Origin: Candidatus Poribacteria bacterium
GTDB taxonomy: Bacteria > Poribacteria > WGA-4E > UBA9662
DNA: 64,000 nucleotides
Reading direction: 5' to 3'
Assembly: GCA_030748495.1 (NCBI GenBank)
Contig: JASMLX010000006.1
Coordinates: 20,627 to 84,626 of the forward strand
In this document: piece after piece, positions 19,708 to 29,553 of the stretch
Position numbering within the stretch: the stretch's first letter is position 1
Layout of the letters: every line of letters starts with the position of its first letter
Notes under the pieces: generated by a model
Told to the model about the DNA's origin: nothing
Databases searched by the model: none
What the model saw: only the letters and a program-made list of their open reading frames with translations
Made by a program: the position numbers and the translations under genes

Positions 19708-20694
19708 TCAAGAAGAAAAGAGGAGATCCAGATCGAGTTTCTCGGCCACACGGTTAAGGGTGGATTGATGATCAAGGCTGATCGGGATGCCGATTTGCGC
19801 CCACTCCTGCTCTCGCTGGTATTCGAGTGTCCCCGGCAGGTTGGATTGGTCGTAGCCGGGGGCAGGTGTCATCCGTTGGATGTTGTGTTGGTGGCGATCT
19901 ACCTCCTGCTTGAAACTATCGGGATCGCGAAAACGGGAGATGTCGATGGCGCAAATGAAAGCTCCTTGGTTGGCACCTTCCCAGGCATCGGAATTTGCCT
20001 CTGGATCGAACATCCAGATCCCAGCCATAAATCCACCTAGCATATGGGCGACAGCACCCAGTCCAATAAACTTAAAAAAGGTGGCCGGGATGTTCTGGAA
20101 CAACTGCTCCTGCGACAACTCCCCGCTACCCCCAATGTAGGCGCCCATGTCGATCACGATAGGTGGTTCTTGCCCAGCCGGAATAGCGAAACTCATCGGT
20201 GACGCTCCGGAAGCTGAAAGGATGGATTGGCCAGGGCCTGGTGTAAAACGATGGGCAGAGGTAGCAAAGCCGATACAGTCTTCGGCTAGGGCCATCCGTG
20301 AGTATTTACCCGCTCCACCGAAATGGAAGTGGTTGCGGGTGACGGCTCCGGCCATGCCGTATTCCTTAGCCCTTTGAACAGCGAATTGTGCTGCTTGATA
20401 GGAAGGGAAATGTCCCATACCGCCATCTCCATCGAAAACAGCTGTGGTGGGGCCCGTCTCCGAGCATTGGATATTCGGCCTGGAATTGACCTTTTGGTCC
20501 ATCATCATCTGAGTATAGCCGTCAATTTGTTGCGTGCCGTGACTAAAAACGCCCCGCAGATCAGTTTGAACCAACAGGTCTGCTATCAAGCTGGCATCAT
20601 CTTGACGGGTACCCACTTCTAGAAACGCTTGCCGGGTAAAGTCTTTCAGCCGGTCTGATGACAGGCGAACAAATTCCGTAGGGACAGTATTCAT
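19708..20694 (-). CDS. Ldh family (malate/L-lactate dehydrogenase type) oxidoreductase
   Basis: 328 residues of the type-2 malate/lactate dehydrogenase family (YlbC, YiaK, AllD relatives), which use NAD(P) with a non-Rossmann fold. Motifs are LRGVFSHGTQQIDGY, AVTRNHFHFGGAGKYS and DMGAYIGGSGELSQ. Substrates in the family include ureidoglycolate, 2,3-diketogulonate and sulfolactate; none can be chosen here. AGGAG precedes ATG 20694. Confidence 0.9.
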   Translation of the reverse strand: MNTVPTEFVRLSSDRLKDFTRQAFLEVGTRQDDASLIADLLVQTDLRGVFSHGTQQIDGYTQMMMDQKVNSRPNIQCSETGPTTAVFDGDGGMGHFPSYQAAQFAVQRAKEYGMAGAVTRNHFHFGGAGKYSRMALAEDCIGFATSAHRFTPGPGQSILSASGASPMSFAIPAGQEPPIVIDMGAYIGGSGELSQEQLFQNIPATFFKFIGLGAVAHMLGGFMAGIWMFDPEANSDAWEGANQGAFICAIDISRFRDPDSFKQEVDRHQHNIQRMTPAPGYDQSNLPGTLEYQREQEWAQIGIPISLDHQSTLNRVAEKLDLDLLFSS

Positions 20695-20876
20695 CTATGC
20701 AACTCCTAAATGGGCAATAGGCTTTTAAAGTTAAGAGGTGGAACTAAGAACTTACTATTTTAATTTAAATGCGACAGGCTGACAGATAAAATCGGTCTCG
20801 GGTAGCAATCCTAATGGTGTGAATGGCAACTCTTGAATCGGGGACAACCGGAACATATAAGCCAGAAACGGTTATT

Positions 20877-21635
20877 TTAACGAGCGGTCCAACCCAGGTC
20901 AATAACCCAATCGGCCCCGGTTACCACGCCGGCAGCCTCTGAACAGAGATAAATAACCAAAGCTGCTACCTCTTCTGATGTAATTAGCCGCTTAATGGCT
21001 GCCGGGGACAGCATTACCTGCTCGATCACCTCCTGTGGTGAGAGTTGACGGGTACGCGTTTGGTCGGCAATCTGATTTTCGACCAATGGGGTTTTCACAT
21101 AAGCGGGGCAAATGGCATTGACGGTGATTCCGTGTTGCCCCCCCTCCAAAGCGGCGGTGCGTGTCAGGCCGATCAATCCGTGTTTGGCCGTGACATAGCC
21201 TGATTTAAAGGGCGAAGCCACCCGCCCGTGGATAGAGGCGATATTGATAATCCGCCCCCAGGCGTTAGCCTGCATGCTTGACCACACATATTTGGTCAGC
21301 AAAAAGGGGGCGGTTAACATGACAGCCAACATGTTTTTCCACACCTCTAACGGGAACTGGTCGATGGGATCAATATGCTGAAATCCGGCGTTATTGACCA
21401 GGATATCGACCCGATTGTATCGGTCGATTGTCTCATCGACCAGACGTCTGCACGCGGCTGGTTGTAACAGATCGACCTGGACAAAGTGACCGTCAATTTC
21501 CGTGGCGGTAGCCCACCCCTGCTCCTGATCTATATCTGCAATCACCACGCTGTCTCCATTCTGAACCAAGGCGGTGGCGATGGCCTTTCCGATCCCACTG
21601 GCGGCCCCGGTGACAATTGCAATGCGTTCCGACAT
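20877..21635 (-). CDS. Short-chain dehydrogenase, 3-hydroxybutyrate dehydrogenase-like
   Basis: 252 residues, a classical SDR. The cofactor loop is TGAASGIG, the NNAG motif is followed by FQHIDPIDQFPLEVW (characteristic of 3-hydroxybutyrate dehydrogenases), the active site is NIASIHG with YVTAK. The expected reaction interconverts 3-hydroxybutyrate and acetoacetate with NAD. It lies between an Ldh-type dehydrogenase and an M20 peptidase on the same strand. Confidence 0.85.
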   Translation of the reverse strand: MSERIAIVTGAASGIGKAIATALVQNGDSVVIADIDQEQGWATATEIDGHFVQVDLLQPAACRRLVDETIDRYNRVDILVNNAGFQHIDPIDQFPLEVWKNMLAVMLTAPFLLTKYVWSSMQANAWGRIINIASIHGRVASPFKSGYVTAKHGLIGLTRTAALEGGQHGITVNAICPAYVKTPLVENQIADQTRTRQLSPQEVIEQVMLSPAAIKRLITSEEVAALVIYLCSEAAGVVTGADWVIDLGWTAR

Positions 21636-21722
21636 ATTAAATTTTCATTCCATCAGAGTCAAAAGCCTTTTATGGTAGGAATTGATAGCTCCCTATCCAC
21701 CATCAACTATCCTACAGTAGAT

Positions 21723-22898
21723 CTACATTGTCAATCCGGTAGAGGACATCAGACTGAAGTAGACCTCCTCACCCTGAGCCAGTTGTTGTAGATCGATCCA
21801 CTCGTCGTGCGTATGCGCTTGGGCAACATCGCCAGGTCCCATCACTACCACCGGAATACCGGTTCCGTTGAAACTGCTGGCATCGGTACCATAGCCAGCG
21901 CCAACGGGTTGGTGCGGTAGTCCTAGTCTGTTCAAGGTCTGTTGAATAAATGCAACAAAGCGCGGATCCTGGTCTGGACTGAGCGGCGCACAACTGACGT
22001 CAGGTGCCACCTGTTCGACTATCATTTCGGGATCTGCACTCCTTAACCGATCTAAAACTGGTTCAACCGCAGAGAGTACCTGTTCCTGATCCTCACCGGG
22101 AACTACCCGACGGTCGATCTGGATTTCACAACTCTCCGGGATAATATTGATCTGGCTACCGCCTTGAATCAGGTTGATGCTGCATTGAGCCTCCCCCGTT
22201 AACGGACAGGTAGCTCCTAGATTTGGGATGTAGTTTGTCTCTACAGCTTGGACCACCTGTACCATCATGCTGATGGCCGACTGACCTCGACTGGGCAACG
22301 ACGAATGAGCCGCAATACCTCGTGTTCTGATCCGCCACCTGACAGCACCATTGTGTGCAACTACCAGGCGAGATTGGGTCGGTTCACCAACGATGACACC
22401 CGCCGGCGTCCAGCCCAGAAAAGGCAGGTTATTATCGACAAAGGTGGTAATGCCGATCTTGCTTACCTCTTCGTCCAGGGTGTAAAGAATCGCCACATTA
22501 TTCGCTGGGTCCGGTGTGAATGAATAGCGTTTCAGCGCCTGTAGCATGGCGGTGCCACTAGCTTTGGTATCACAAGCGCCACGACCGTAAAGCCGCTCCT
22601 GCCGAATCTCGCCAGCGAAGGGGTCGATCGTCATACCGGCCACGCTAACGGTATCCAGATGACTTTCGAACAGCAACCATGGGGCCTGATCGGAAACCTG
22701 ATGCGAAACCAGTAGATTAAAGCCGTTTGCAGTCACGGGTAGGCGCCGTGTTGTGAATCCCAGGTTCTGGGCATAAGATTCCAAGAAAATCGACAACTCC
22801 AATTCAGCATCGGCTTTACCGGAGATATGAGAATTGACGGTATCGAAAGAGACCATCGCTTGCAGTAAATCCTGAGATGAATCAAATTTGCGCTTCAT
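21723..22898 (-). CDS. M20 family metallopeptidase (ArgE/DapE/CPG2-like)
   Basis: 391 residues from ATG 22898. The zinc-binding residues are visible: ESHLDTVSV (His and Asp), GRGACDTKASG (bridging Asp), LDEEVSKIG (catalytic and metal Glu), VGEPTQSR, and a late His in HTHDEWIDL. A dimerisation domain lies between about 180 and 290. These enzymes remove acyl or aminoacyl groups from amino acids and peptides in the cytosol. A TTG at 22907 is an alternative start. Confidence 0.9.
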   Translation of the reverse strand: MKRKFDSSQDLLQAMVSFDTVNSHISGKADAELELSIFLESYAQNLGFTTRRLPVTANGFNLLVSHQVSDQAPWLLFESHLDTVSVAGMTIDPFAGEIRQERLYGRGACDTKASGTAMLQALKRYSFTPDPANNVAILYTLDEEVSKIGITTFVDNNLPFLGWTPAGVIVGEPTQSRLVVAHNGAVRWRIRTRGIAAHSSLPSRGQSAISMMVQVVQAVETNYIPNLGATCPLTGEAQCSINLIQGGSQINIIPESCEIQIDRRVVPGEDQEQVLSAVEPVLDRLRSADPEMIVEQVAPDVSCAPLSPDQDPRFVAFIQQTLNRLGLPHQPVGAGYGTDASSFNGTGIPVVVMGPGDVAQAHTHDEWIDLQQLAQGEEVYFSLMSSTGLTM

Positions 22899-22964
22899 CG
22901 GTAACAATAGCTGTTTTTGATACTTGCGGGGTTAGGTATCGATGGATTGTCAAACATTAGCATA

Positions 22965-23280
22965 GGTAACCTACCTGGATTTACCGGATTTGTCAACTTA
23001 AAGATGACCTTAATTCGTCGAAGAAGACGGTTGCCCCTTTGTGTTCCGACGCTTGTATTTGACCGTTATTTTGGCAAAGGGAAATATACTGCTCGATCAG
23101 ATCCTTCCGCTCACTGGAAATCAGATCTTTAGCCGTTTTTACTCTGAGTCGATAGACACATATCGAGGCTTTTCCCCCCTCTGACGCACGGTGGCGTTAT
23201 CGGCTGGCGCCATAATCTGATCAAAGTGTTCAAGGCTACGATCGACGATCTCAGGTGTTAATCCCACCTCTTCAGCAGTA
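22965..23280 (-). pseudogene. Decayed duplicate of the 3' end of the DUF4838 gene
   Basis: This stretch is nearly the same as 24867-25182, which spans the last part of the intact DUF4838 gene and its downstream flank. Reading on the minus strand gives EEVGLTPEIVDRS and, after a 1-nt deletion near 23175, ERKDLIEQYISLCQ and FFDELRSSLS, as in the intact protein. It has no start and cannot be expressed as a protein. Confidence 0.88.
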
Positions 23281-23450
23281 GTGCCTAGATCGTTCTATCA
23301 ACATTACTGTTTTTAATGGGACTGCCACTAATACCAATTACTGCTATAATTGGTGAAGTAAATTAAGAAAAACATTTTAGAAACTGTTGGGTAGTATTAT
23401 ATGTACATCAGCAAAAACAAATATGAAAAACTAACCCAACAGGTCAAAAA

Positions 23451-23543
23451 ATGATAAAGTTCAAAGTCCAGCCAACCACAGAGAAAATCAATGCCAATGG
23501 AGGATTAACCTTAGTCGGTAGACTTTTAAAACCAACAGTCTAA
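23451..23543 (+). pseudogene. N-terminal fragment of an IS1380-like transposase
   Basis: A 30-codon open frame, MIKFKVQPTTEKINANGGLT then LVGRLL, resembles the start of IS1380-family transposases (K-x-K-I/V-x-x-T-x-E-x-I...GG/AGL-x-LVG). The rest of the transposase is absent. It lies between the DUF4838 fragment and the GC-rich insert, so it may mark the junction of a rearrangement. Confidence 0.45.
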
Positions 23544-23746
23544 GAAACTAAATAGAACGACGCCGTCACCGTGATCAGGGCATTCAGCTCATCGTCAGAA
23601 ATTCCGATGCCGCGAGCTTTTTCGATCCGGTTTCGCGTGCAGACCTGACAACTGCGCAATATCGTCACGGCAAGGCCGATCAGGTGTTTCTCTCGTTCAC
23701 TAAGCAGGTCTGTGTTGTCCGCCTTCTTGAGGCGATCCACGATCAA
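23540..23746 (-). pseudogene. Carboxymuconolactone decarboxylase/AhpD-like fragment
   Basis: 68 residues from TTG 23746: LSEREKHLIGLAVTILRSC then QVCTRNRIEKARGIGISDDE, a CMD/AhpD-type core with a C-x-x-C pair. The C-terminus stops abruptly after TVTASFYLVS where family members continue, and the upstream in-frame sequence (NPDIAYDDPLIVDRL) has no good start. It is probably a truncated gene. It lies 48 nt downstream of the hydratase-like gene in the same more GC-rich stretch. Confidence 0.55.
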
Positions 23747-23794
23747 CGGGTCGTCGTAAGCTATATCAGGATTCTTTCAAGAACTGGGGTAGGG

Positions 23795-24589
23795 TCATGT
23801 AATGAATTTCACATCCACGCTACCGAACGGCGGGGCATCAACCCTGATGCGGCAGTTCTCGTCGATGGGAATCAGGCTCGGGATCGACCCGGTCAAAATG
23901 ATCTGGTTGGCGCCGAGCCTGTCGCCACGATCCCGCACAACTTCCATCAGCCATCTCAGCGAGGAACTGATCGTCTGGATCAGCGCGGGGCCCTTGCACT
24001 CATCGAGCAATCGATCATCGGCGAAGATCGCCAGCGACGGATCTCCACAGGCCTTCTTGCGGCTGATGCCATACCCCGTGACAAAACCGGCGTGGATTGC
24101 GTTGTGAGCGATCAGTTCCCCTGCCGATGGCCGTTCACCTCGCATCACGTGATTGTGCAGTTCGATTACAGGAACCACGCGCGAGACACACAGGGGAACC
24201 TCGATTTCGGAAAAATCACTCTCCGTCGGTTCACGCGACAACTCCACCGCCAACTCACCCTCAATCGCAAGCTTCGTATATTCCGTATGCGATAGCACAG
24301 CGCCCGACGCATGTCGCTCCGAGTCGTATAGCCTGCCGGTAACACAATGATTAATCCCGAGTTGGGCGCGGATTCTCGGCGACGTGCAGCCGACCTTGTA
24401 ACCGATAACCCGTTCCCCCCGGTCACGACGCAATTGCGCTATAGCGGCTTGAAGTTCATACCCCTGGGCAACGTTAAGCACAACCCCCTCGGCAAACAGC
24501 GTGCCGGGGTTGTGGGCGTCGTAATCGGCAAGCTGACGGGACGCCCATTGCATGATCCGCGATGTATCAGAAGTTTCGGCTTGAGTCAT
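23795..24589 (-). CDS. 2-keto-4-pentenoate hydratase / FAH-superfamily protein
   Basis: 264 residues of the MhpD-like branch. Motifs are YKVGCTSPRIRAQLG, EGELAVELSRE (acidic metal ligands) and PVIELHNHV. Enzymes of this branch hydrate 2-hydroxy-2,4-dienoates or decarboxylate oxalocrotonate in aromatic-ring breakdown. The gene is visibly richer in GC and uses more C/G-ending codons than its neighbours, which suggests recent acquisition. No other meta-cleavage genes are present besides the CMD fragment downstream. No clear SD. Confidence 0.8.
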   Translation of the reverse strand: MTQAETSDTSRIMQWASRQLADYDAHNPGTLFAEGVVLNVAQGYELQAAIAQLRRDRGERVIGYKVGCTSPRIRAQLGINHCVTGRLYDSERHASGAVLSHTEYTKLAIEGELAVELSREPTESDFSEIEVPLCVSRVVPVIELHNHVMRGERPSAGELIAHNAIHAGFVTGYGISRKKACGDPSLAIFADDRLLDECKGPALIQTISSSLRWLMEVVRDRGDRLGANQIILTGSIPSLIPIDENCRIRVDAPPFGSVDVKFIT

Positions 24590-24894
24590 CGTCTGAATGT
24601 TTGGTTATAGCTATTTCACCTGCCTGTTTGGGCCGAGATCCACCTTCTCCCTGCTTAAACTTTCTGCGGATGGTGGATTTGTGAACAGCAATCGCTTTTG
24701 CTATTATCGTTTGACCTTGACCTAACTCGGCGGTTTAAGAAGCCTTGATACTACCACCGCTTGCCCCTTAAACGCCTATCCGCTGTTGTAACATTCAGGA
24801 TACTGGACTAGAGTTGCTGGCGCCAGAAGGTTACCGTGATAACGCACTAGGTTGAGCCGGGGTATAGATGACCTACCTAGATGTATTGGATTTG

Positions 24895-26622
24895 TCAACT
24901 TAAAGATGACCTTAGTTCGTCGAAGAAGACGGTTGCCTCTTTGTGTTCCGATGCTCGTGTTTGACCGTGTTTTTGGCAAAGAGAAATATACTGCTCGATT
25001 AGATCCTTTCGCTCACTGGAAGTCAGATCTTTAGATATTTCTATCCGGGCTCGATAGACACATATCGAGGCTTTTTCCACCCGCTGACGCACGGTGGCGT
25101 TATCGGCCTGCGCCATGGCCTGATCAAAGTACTCGAAACTGCGGTCGACGATTTCAGGCGTTAGTCCCACCTCTTCAGCAGAAGGGAAACATCCAGGGTG
25201 TCGATTGGTGGCCTCAGCATTATCGTGGATCAGGTCGATGTAATCAATCATCGACGGTGCTGCCTGCCGGTAGTGCAAATCCGCAAATTCTTCCAGTACC
25301 TTTCTATCATCCAATGTCGGATCCCAGATTAAGCGGGAGATGAGGTGGTTTCTCAGGTCACATAGCTCGCCTGAATTCCCATTTCCATTGGCTTGCATAA
25401 ACAGACCTTTGGCATTATTGCGGAGAAAATAGCGCACATTGGGACCGATGCTTCTCAGATTTGGAAATGGCAAATCGTAGGCCTTGAAATTGGTATTGTA
25501 GTTCCAAACCCAAATATCGTCGCAGATCTGTCCCCATTGATCCATATCCTGACAAAAGGCGTGGTTTTTAGAACAATTGGGATCGTCGATAGCATGCAAG
25601 GTACAGCACTCGATGCTGCAGAGTTGGACCTGAACATTCTGCCGGGGACGAGTGGTCTTCGGAGCCTGTCGTGTATACCAATAGGCTAGGGTGCCCACTT
25701 TAACCGCCGGATGGACCAGTTCGACTTTCTCGGCCACCGAATTGACAAAAGCGAGTTGGGATCCCATCGGTGTTCCCTGTTGCTGGTTAATGGCCTCACA
25801 ATTGTCACATCGGCAGTAGCGGTTGGTATCGGCCTGGCTGACGCTAATATTTTTGAGGTCTGGCTGAGCATTGAGTTGCCGGATGACCGATTCGGTTGCA
25901 ATCCGGATCACCTCCGGGTTCGTTACGCACAACTGAGGTCCGCCACCGTGAGTGTTGCGATCCCGCTCTCCGTCTACCAGAGCGTAAAATTCCAGATGAT
26001 CATCTCCATACTGGCTGAAGGGCAGCAACGAATGAAAGGAGTGGTTGATTAAATTCTGAGGAGTCTTACCACCCAATTTTATCTCTGTTGCAACCGTATT
26101 TACCCGCAATCGGGCTGCAAACTCAGGACGGTCAGAACACTCTTTATAGTAGCTCCAACGAAAGGAGAACGACGGTTGGTATTGAAATCGGCCACACGGA
26201 ATTCTAGGGCTTACACCATCGGGTTGTGCGAAGTTGGGCACATGGGTATGGTCAGCGGTCAAAAAACGGACGCCCAACCCATCCTCCAGAAATTGGTAGA
26301 CGCCGTACAAGGTTCCTCTTACCCCCTGACCGGCGATCTTCACCAGATCCGGCGCAACCTCGATTTGAAAGGCCTCGCTCTGATCGACATCAGCGGATTC
26401 CTCTACTAATCCAATCTGGATTTGCCCATCTCCGGTTTTCGTATTGGTAAGGGTTAAACGGTTGCCATAAGCCTTCTCAAACCAGTATTGGAACTCCTCA
26501 GCGGCGTATTGTTCAGACGGACCGGCCTGCGCTGAGACATAGATCTGCCAATCTTCGATTTCTGAACAGAGCAGGTGGGAATCGGCTAGATGGTTCCGAA
26601 ACAGGGTTTTTGTATCTGACAT
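24895..26622 (-). CDS. DUF4838 domain protein (glycoside hydrolase-like)
   Basis: 575 residues from ATG 26622, chosen because GAGGTGG lies 8 nt upstream; GTG 26634 overlaps that site. The N-terminal part (EQYAAEEFQYWFEKAYG, GTLYGVYQFLEDGLGVRFL) resembles the alpha-glucuronidase-type N-terminal beta domain. The middle carries the DUF4838 region with VSQADTNRYCRCDNC and CSIECC cysteine groups. There is no signal peptide, so it is cytoplasmic or exported by an unusual route. It ends the peptide-transporter block. Its last 300 bases are duplicated at 22965-23280. Confidence 0.82.
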   Translation of the reverse strand: MSDTKTLFRNHLADSHLLCSEIEDWQIYVSAQAGPSEQYAAEEFQYWFEKAYGNRLTLTNTKTGDGQIQIGLVEESADVDQSEAFQIEVAPDLVKIAGQGVRGTLYGVYQFLEDGLGVRFLTADHTHVPNFAQPDGVSPRIPCGRFQYQPSFSFRWSYYKECSDRPEFAARLRVNTVATEIKLGGKTPQNLINHSFHSLLPFSQYGDDHLEFYALVDGERDRNTHGGGPQLCVTNPEVIRIATESVIRQLNAQPDLKNISVSQADTNRYCRCDNCEAINQQQGTPMGSQLAFVNSVAEKVELVHPAVKVGTLAYWYTRQAPKTTRPRQNVQVQLCSIECCTLHAIDDPNCSKNHAFCQDMDQWGQICDDIWVWNYNTNFKAYDLPFPNLRSIGPNVRYFLRNNAKGLFMQANGNGNSGELCDLRNHLISRLIWDPTLDDRKVLEEFADLHYRQAAPSMIDYIDLIHDNAEATNRHPGCFPSAEEVGLTPEIVDRSFEYFDQAMAQADNATVRQRVEKASICVYRARIEISKDLTSSERKDLIEQYISLCQKHGQTRASEHKEATVFFDELRSSLS

Positions 26623-26886
26623 GGGTGTTTCCACCTCGCTTTTACAGGATTTCTGTAGATGAAAATCATGTAAATGTCCAGGAAAGGGGTATAAACATTT
26701 TTTGCTCTTTAATGCAACTGAGGTTCAGTTCGCAGGTTCAACCTATTGAGATTCTTCACCAACTCGTCGGCGATCTGTACGATGGGGGTAAGTTTAAGCA
26801 ACACAAGTATCTAGGCTTCAACTTCTCGACAGGGTCGGAAACAGGATTATCCTTTCTTCCTCAATTGCCAAGGCTAGAACATTGAT

Positions 26887-28446
26887 CTATGAGCGACGTA
26901 GAACTCGACCCGGTAGCTGGTTGGTTACTGCGCTGTTCGCTATAACTCGTTGACCGTTGACCAGCACATGCTCCACACCAACTGCAGGTTGGAGAGGATC
27001 CGACCAGGTCGATTTGTCAGCCAAGGTTTCCGGGTCAAAAACGACTATATCTGCGGCCAGTCCCTCTTTCAATTGCCCTCGATCTTTCAATCCGAACCGT
27101 TCGGCCGGGAAACCGCTCATTTTCCAAATCGCTTCCTCCCAGGATAGTAGTTGCCTCTCCTTGACGAACTTTCGTCCGAACTGAGCAAAGCAGCCGTATC
27201 CTCTGGGGTGTGGATGTGGAATTTCATAAACTCCATCACTGGCTATCATCATCCGTGGATGAACGGCAGTATGATTCAAGATCCGTTCCGATTTCTCTTC
27301 CGGTATTTGCCAGAACATAATCAGCGTTTCAACCCCCTCTTCTTCTACCACTAAATTGTAGGCAAATTCGTCGATGGGTTGGTTGACACTCTCCGCCGCC
27401 TCTTGTAAGGTCATACCAATATAACGACCTGACTGTGTGTAGCCAATAATAGAGAGATCTTTCTCCAAATTGGTGCTAAGATGCTGAATGGCCCGCTGTT
27501 TGGCGGCGGGTTGCTTCAACTTGTCGATCATCTCCTCCGGGCTGCCCGTTTGCAGGTCCATCGGTAGCCGCATCGCTAAATGGGTCATACCAGCAGGATA
27601 GAGATAAGACTCAAAGGTCAGATCTAAGTCTTCCCGATCTACCTGTTCCAACACCGATTGCGTTACTTCATCCACCCGTTCGTGCGAGATGTGAACCGGA
27701 ATCTCAGCCTGACGACAAATCTCCAATGTCTCTTCCCAAGCTGCCTGTCGTCCTAATAATTCGTAGCGAATATGAGCCGCGTACAGACCACCGTATGACT
27801 GAACCAGACGACAGAGCGTCACCAACTCGTTCAGATCCGCATTGGCCCCCGGCTGATAGTCGAGACCCAGACAGATACCGGTCGCTCCCGCTTCCATCCA
27901 GCTACGCGTTGCCTGCTCCATCTGTGTCAGTTCATCCGGTGCAGCCGGGCGATCCTCCCAGCCCATGGCAGCTAATCGGACAGTACAGTGTGGCACTTGC
28001 GGACAGACATTGGCTGGTGTTCGTCCGGCAAATATCTCCAGGTAAGCCTCCGGCGTCTGCCAGTTAAAGGCTTCAGCGGCTAACTCAGATGGAAAGTCGG
28101 CGTAAGCGAATTTGGTGTACTGCCAAAACTGGCTAGCGGTTTGTGGGTCTAACCCAGTCCAGCCGAAACCATCTGGTGCCAGCAACTGGGTTGTTACGCC
28201 TTGAATTACGCCAGCATGCTGATCGCGTCCGCCTAAAAGCGACATTTCGGAGTGGACGTGAACGTCGATAAAGCCGGGGCAGACGATTCGGTCAGTAGCA
28301 TCGATTACCTGCTGCCCTTTTTTTTGACTCAGATCTCCAACAGCGACAATCCGGTCATCGACAACACCGACATCGGCAACAAAACCAAGCTGATTTCTGG
28401 TTCCATCGATCACTGTTCCATGTTGGAAAATTATATCAAAGTCCAT
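26887..28446 (-). CDS. Amidohydrolase, N-acyl-D-amino-acid deacylase family
   Basis: 519 residues. The metal-binding motif is FIDVHVHSE, later ligands are in YAAHIRYE and VHISHERVDE, and the catalytic Asp is in MIASDGVYE; the C-terminal beta domain ends with VEHVLVNGQRVI. The family hydrolyses N-acyl-D-amino acids or related cyclic amides. GGAGGAA precedes ATG 28446. It lies 75 nt downstream of the oligopeptide-type ABC transporter on the same strand, so the imported substrate is likely its own. Confidence 0.87.
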   Translation of the reverse strand: MDFDIIFQHGTVIDGTRNQLGFVADVGVVDDRIVAVGDLSQKKGQQVIDATDRIVCPGFIDVHVHSEMSLLGGRDQHAGVIQGVTTQLLAPDGFGWTGLDPQTASQFWQYTKFAYADFPSELAAEAFNWQTPEAYLEIFAGRTPANVCPQVPHCTVRLAAMGWEDRPAAPDELTQMEQATRSWMEAGATGICLGLDYQPGANADLNELVTLCRLVQSYGGLYAAHIRYELLGRQAAWEETLEICRQAEIPVHISHERVDEVTQSVLEQVDREDLDLTFESYLYPAGMTHLAMRLPMDLQTGSPEEMIDKLKQPAAKQRAIQHLSTNLEKDLSIIGYTQSGRYIGMTLQEAAESVNQPIDEFAYNLVVEEEGVETLIMFWQIPEEKSERILNHTAVHPRMMIASDGVYEIPHPHPRGYGCFAQFGRKFVKERQLLSWEEAIWKMSGFPAERFGLKDRGQLKEGLAADIVVFDPETLADKSTWSDPLQPAVGVEHVLVNGQRVIANSAVTNQLPGRVLRRS

Positions 28447-28521
28447 AGGAATTCCTCCATCTTGAGCAACTATCCGGCTGAAAGCTGAAAGTTAAGGAAA
28501 AGCTGTTTCACTATCCACCAT

Positions 28522-29553
28522 TCAGATTTGGTAACAGGCAGCCTGATGGTCGTCACTAACATCATATAGATCTGGTTGGTTTTCTAAGCATCGGTCTATT
28601 CTGACCGGACAACGAGGATAAAAGCGACAACCTGATGTGGCTGAACCCCGCATTTCCTCCTCGGCTGGCAAGTCGATTTCCCCTTTCCATCTGATAGCGG
28701 GATCCGGTAGTGGAACAGAATCCACCAGTAGTTTGACGTAGGGATGATGTGGACGCTCAATCACCTTTGTAACCTTTCCCTTCTCTGCCACCGAACCCTG
28801 GTACAAAATGTAGATCTGGTCACCAATTTGGTAAGCGGTACTTAGGTCGTGGGTAATGTAGAGAAATGAGATTCCGGCTTCCTCCTTCAGGCGTAGCATT
28901 ACATCCAGAATCGAAGCGCGTAATGAAGCATCTATCATCGAGACAGGTTCATCGGCCACGATCAATTTCGGCCGAACTAGGTAGGCCCGTGCCATCATAA
29001 TCCGTTGACGTTGCCCTCCACTCAGTTGATGCGGATACTTTCGTAAAACATCGTGCCCCCGTAGGCCAACCGCATTTAGTGTTGACTCGACCAGTTGGCG
29101 TGCCTGGTCTGAATTATCGCTCAAGCCGAAATTCTTGATTACCAAATCGAAAACGTGCTGAATTCGATAAAAGGGATTATAAACGCCGAAAGGATCCTGA
29201 AAAATGGCTTGGACGTTACGCCGATAGTCTCTCATCTGTTTCGAGTTAGCTATCGAGATGTCTTCGGTTTCTTCAGCCACTCCTTGATCCTTTTTACTAA
29301 TCTTACTGACCTGTACACCTTGATAGATTACTTGACCGGAGGTCGGTTGTACAAAACCGAGAATCAGATTAGCTAAGGTTGTTTTGCCACTTCCGCTCTC
29401 ACCTGCAATAGCTATAATCTTAGCGGGTTGATGGGCAATTTTTAGATTGAAGTCTTGCAGAGCAACAACGGCCTGTTTGGTTCGCCCATTTCGTTGCTGG
29501 TAGATTTTGGTGGCGTTAGACAGTTCTAGCAACATCGGTATTTTCGTAGGCAT
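28522..29553 (-). CDS. Oligopeptide/dipeptide ABC transporter ATP-binding protein (DppF/OppF-like)
   Basis: About 343 residues. Walker A is GESGSGKTT, the signature LSGGQRQRIMMARAY, Walker B LIVADEPVSMID, and the C-terminal Opp-type zinc/iron cluster region has CRFYPRCPVRIDRC. I start at ATG 29553; a TTG at 29574 and an ATG at 29535 are alternatives. It overlaps the end of the upstream ATPase gene, so translation is coupled. Confidence 0.9.
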   Translation of the reverse strand: MPTKIPMLLELSNATKIYQQRNGRTKQAVVALQDFNLKIAHQPAKIIAIAGESGSGKTTLANLILGFVQPTSGQVIYQGVQVSKISKKDQGVAEETEDISIANSKQMRDYRRNVQAIFQDPFGVYNPFYRIQHVFDLVIKNFGLSDNSDQARQLVESTLNAVGLRGHDVLRKYPHQLSGGQRQRIMMARAYLVRPKLIVADEPVSMIDASLRASILDVMLRLKEEAGISFLYITHDLSTAYQIGDQIYILYQGSVAEKGKVTKVIERPHHPYVKLLVDSVPLPDPAIRWKGEIDLPAEEEMRGSATSGCRFYPRCPVRIDRCLENQPDLYDVSDDHQAACYQI

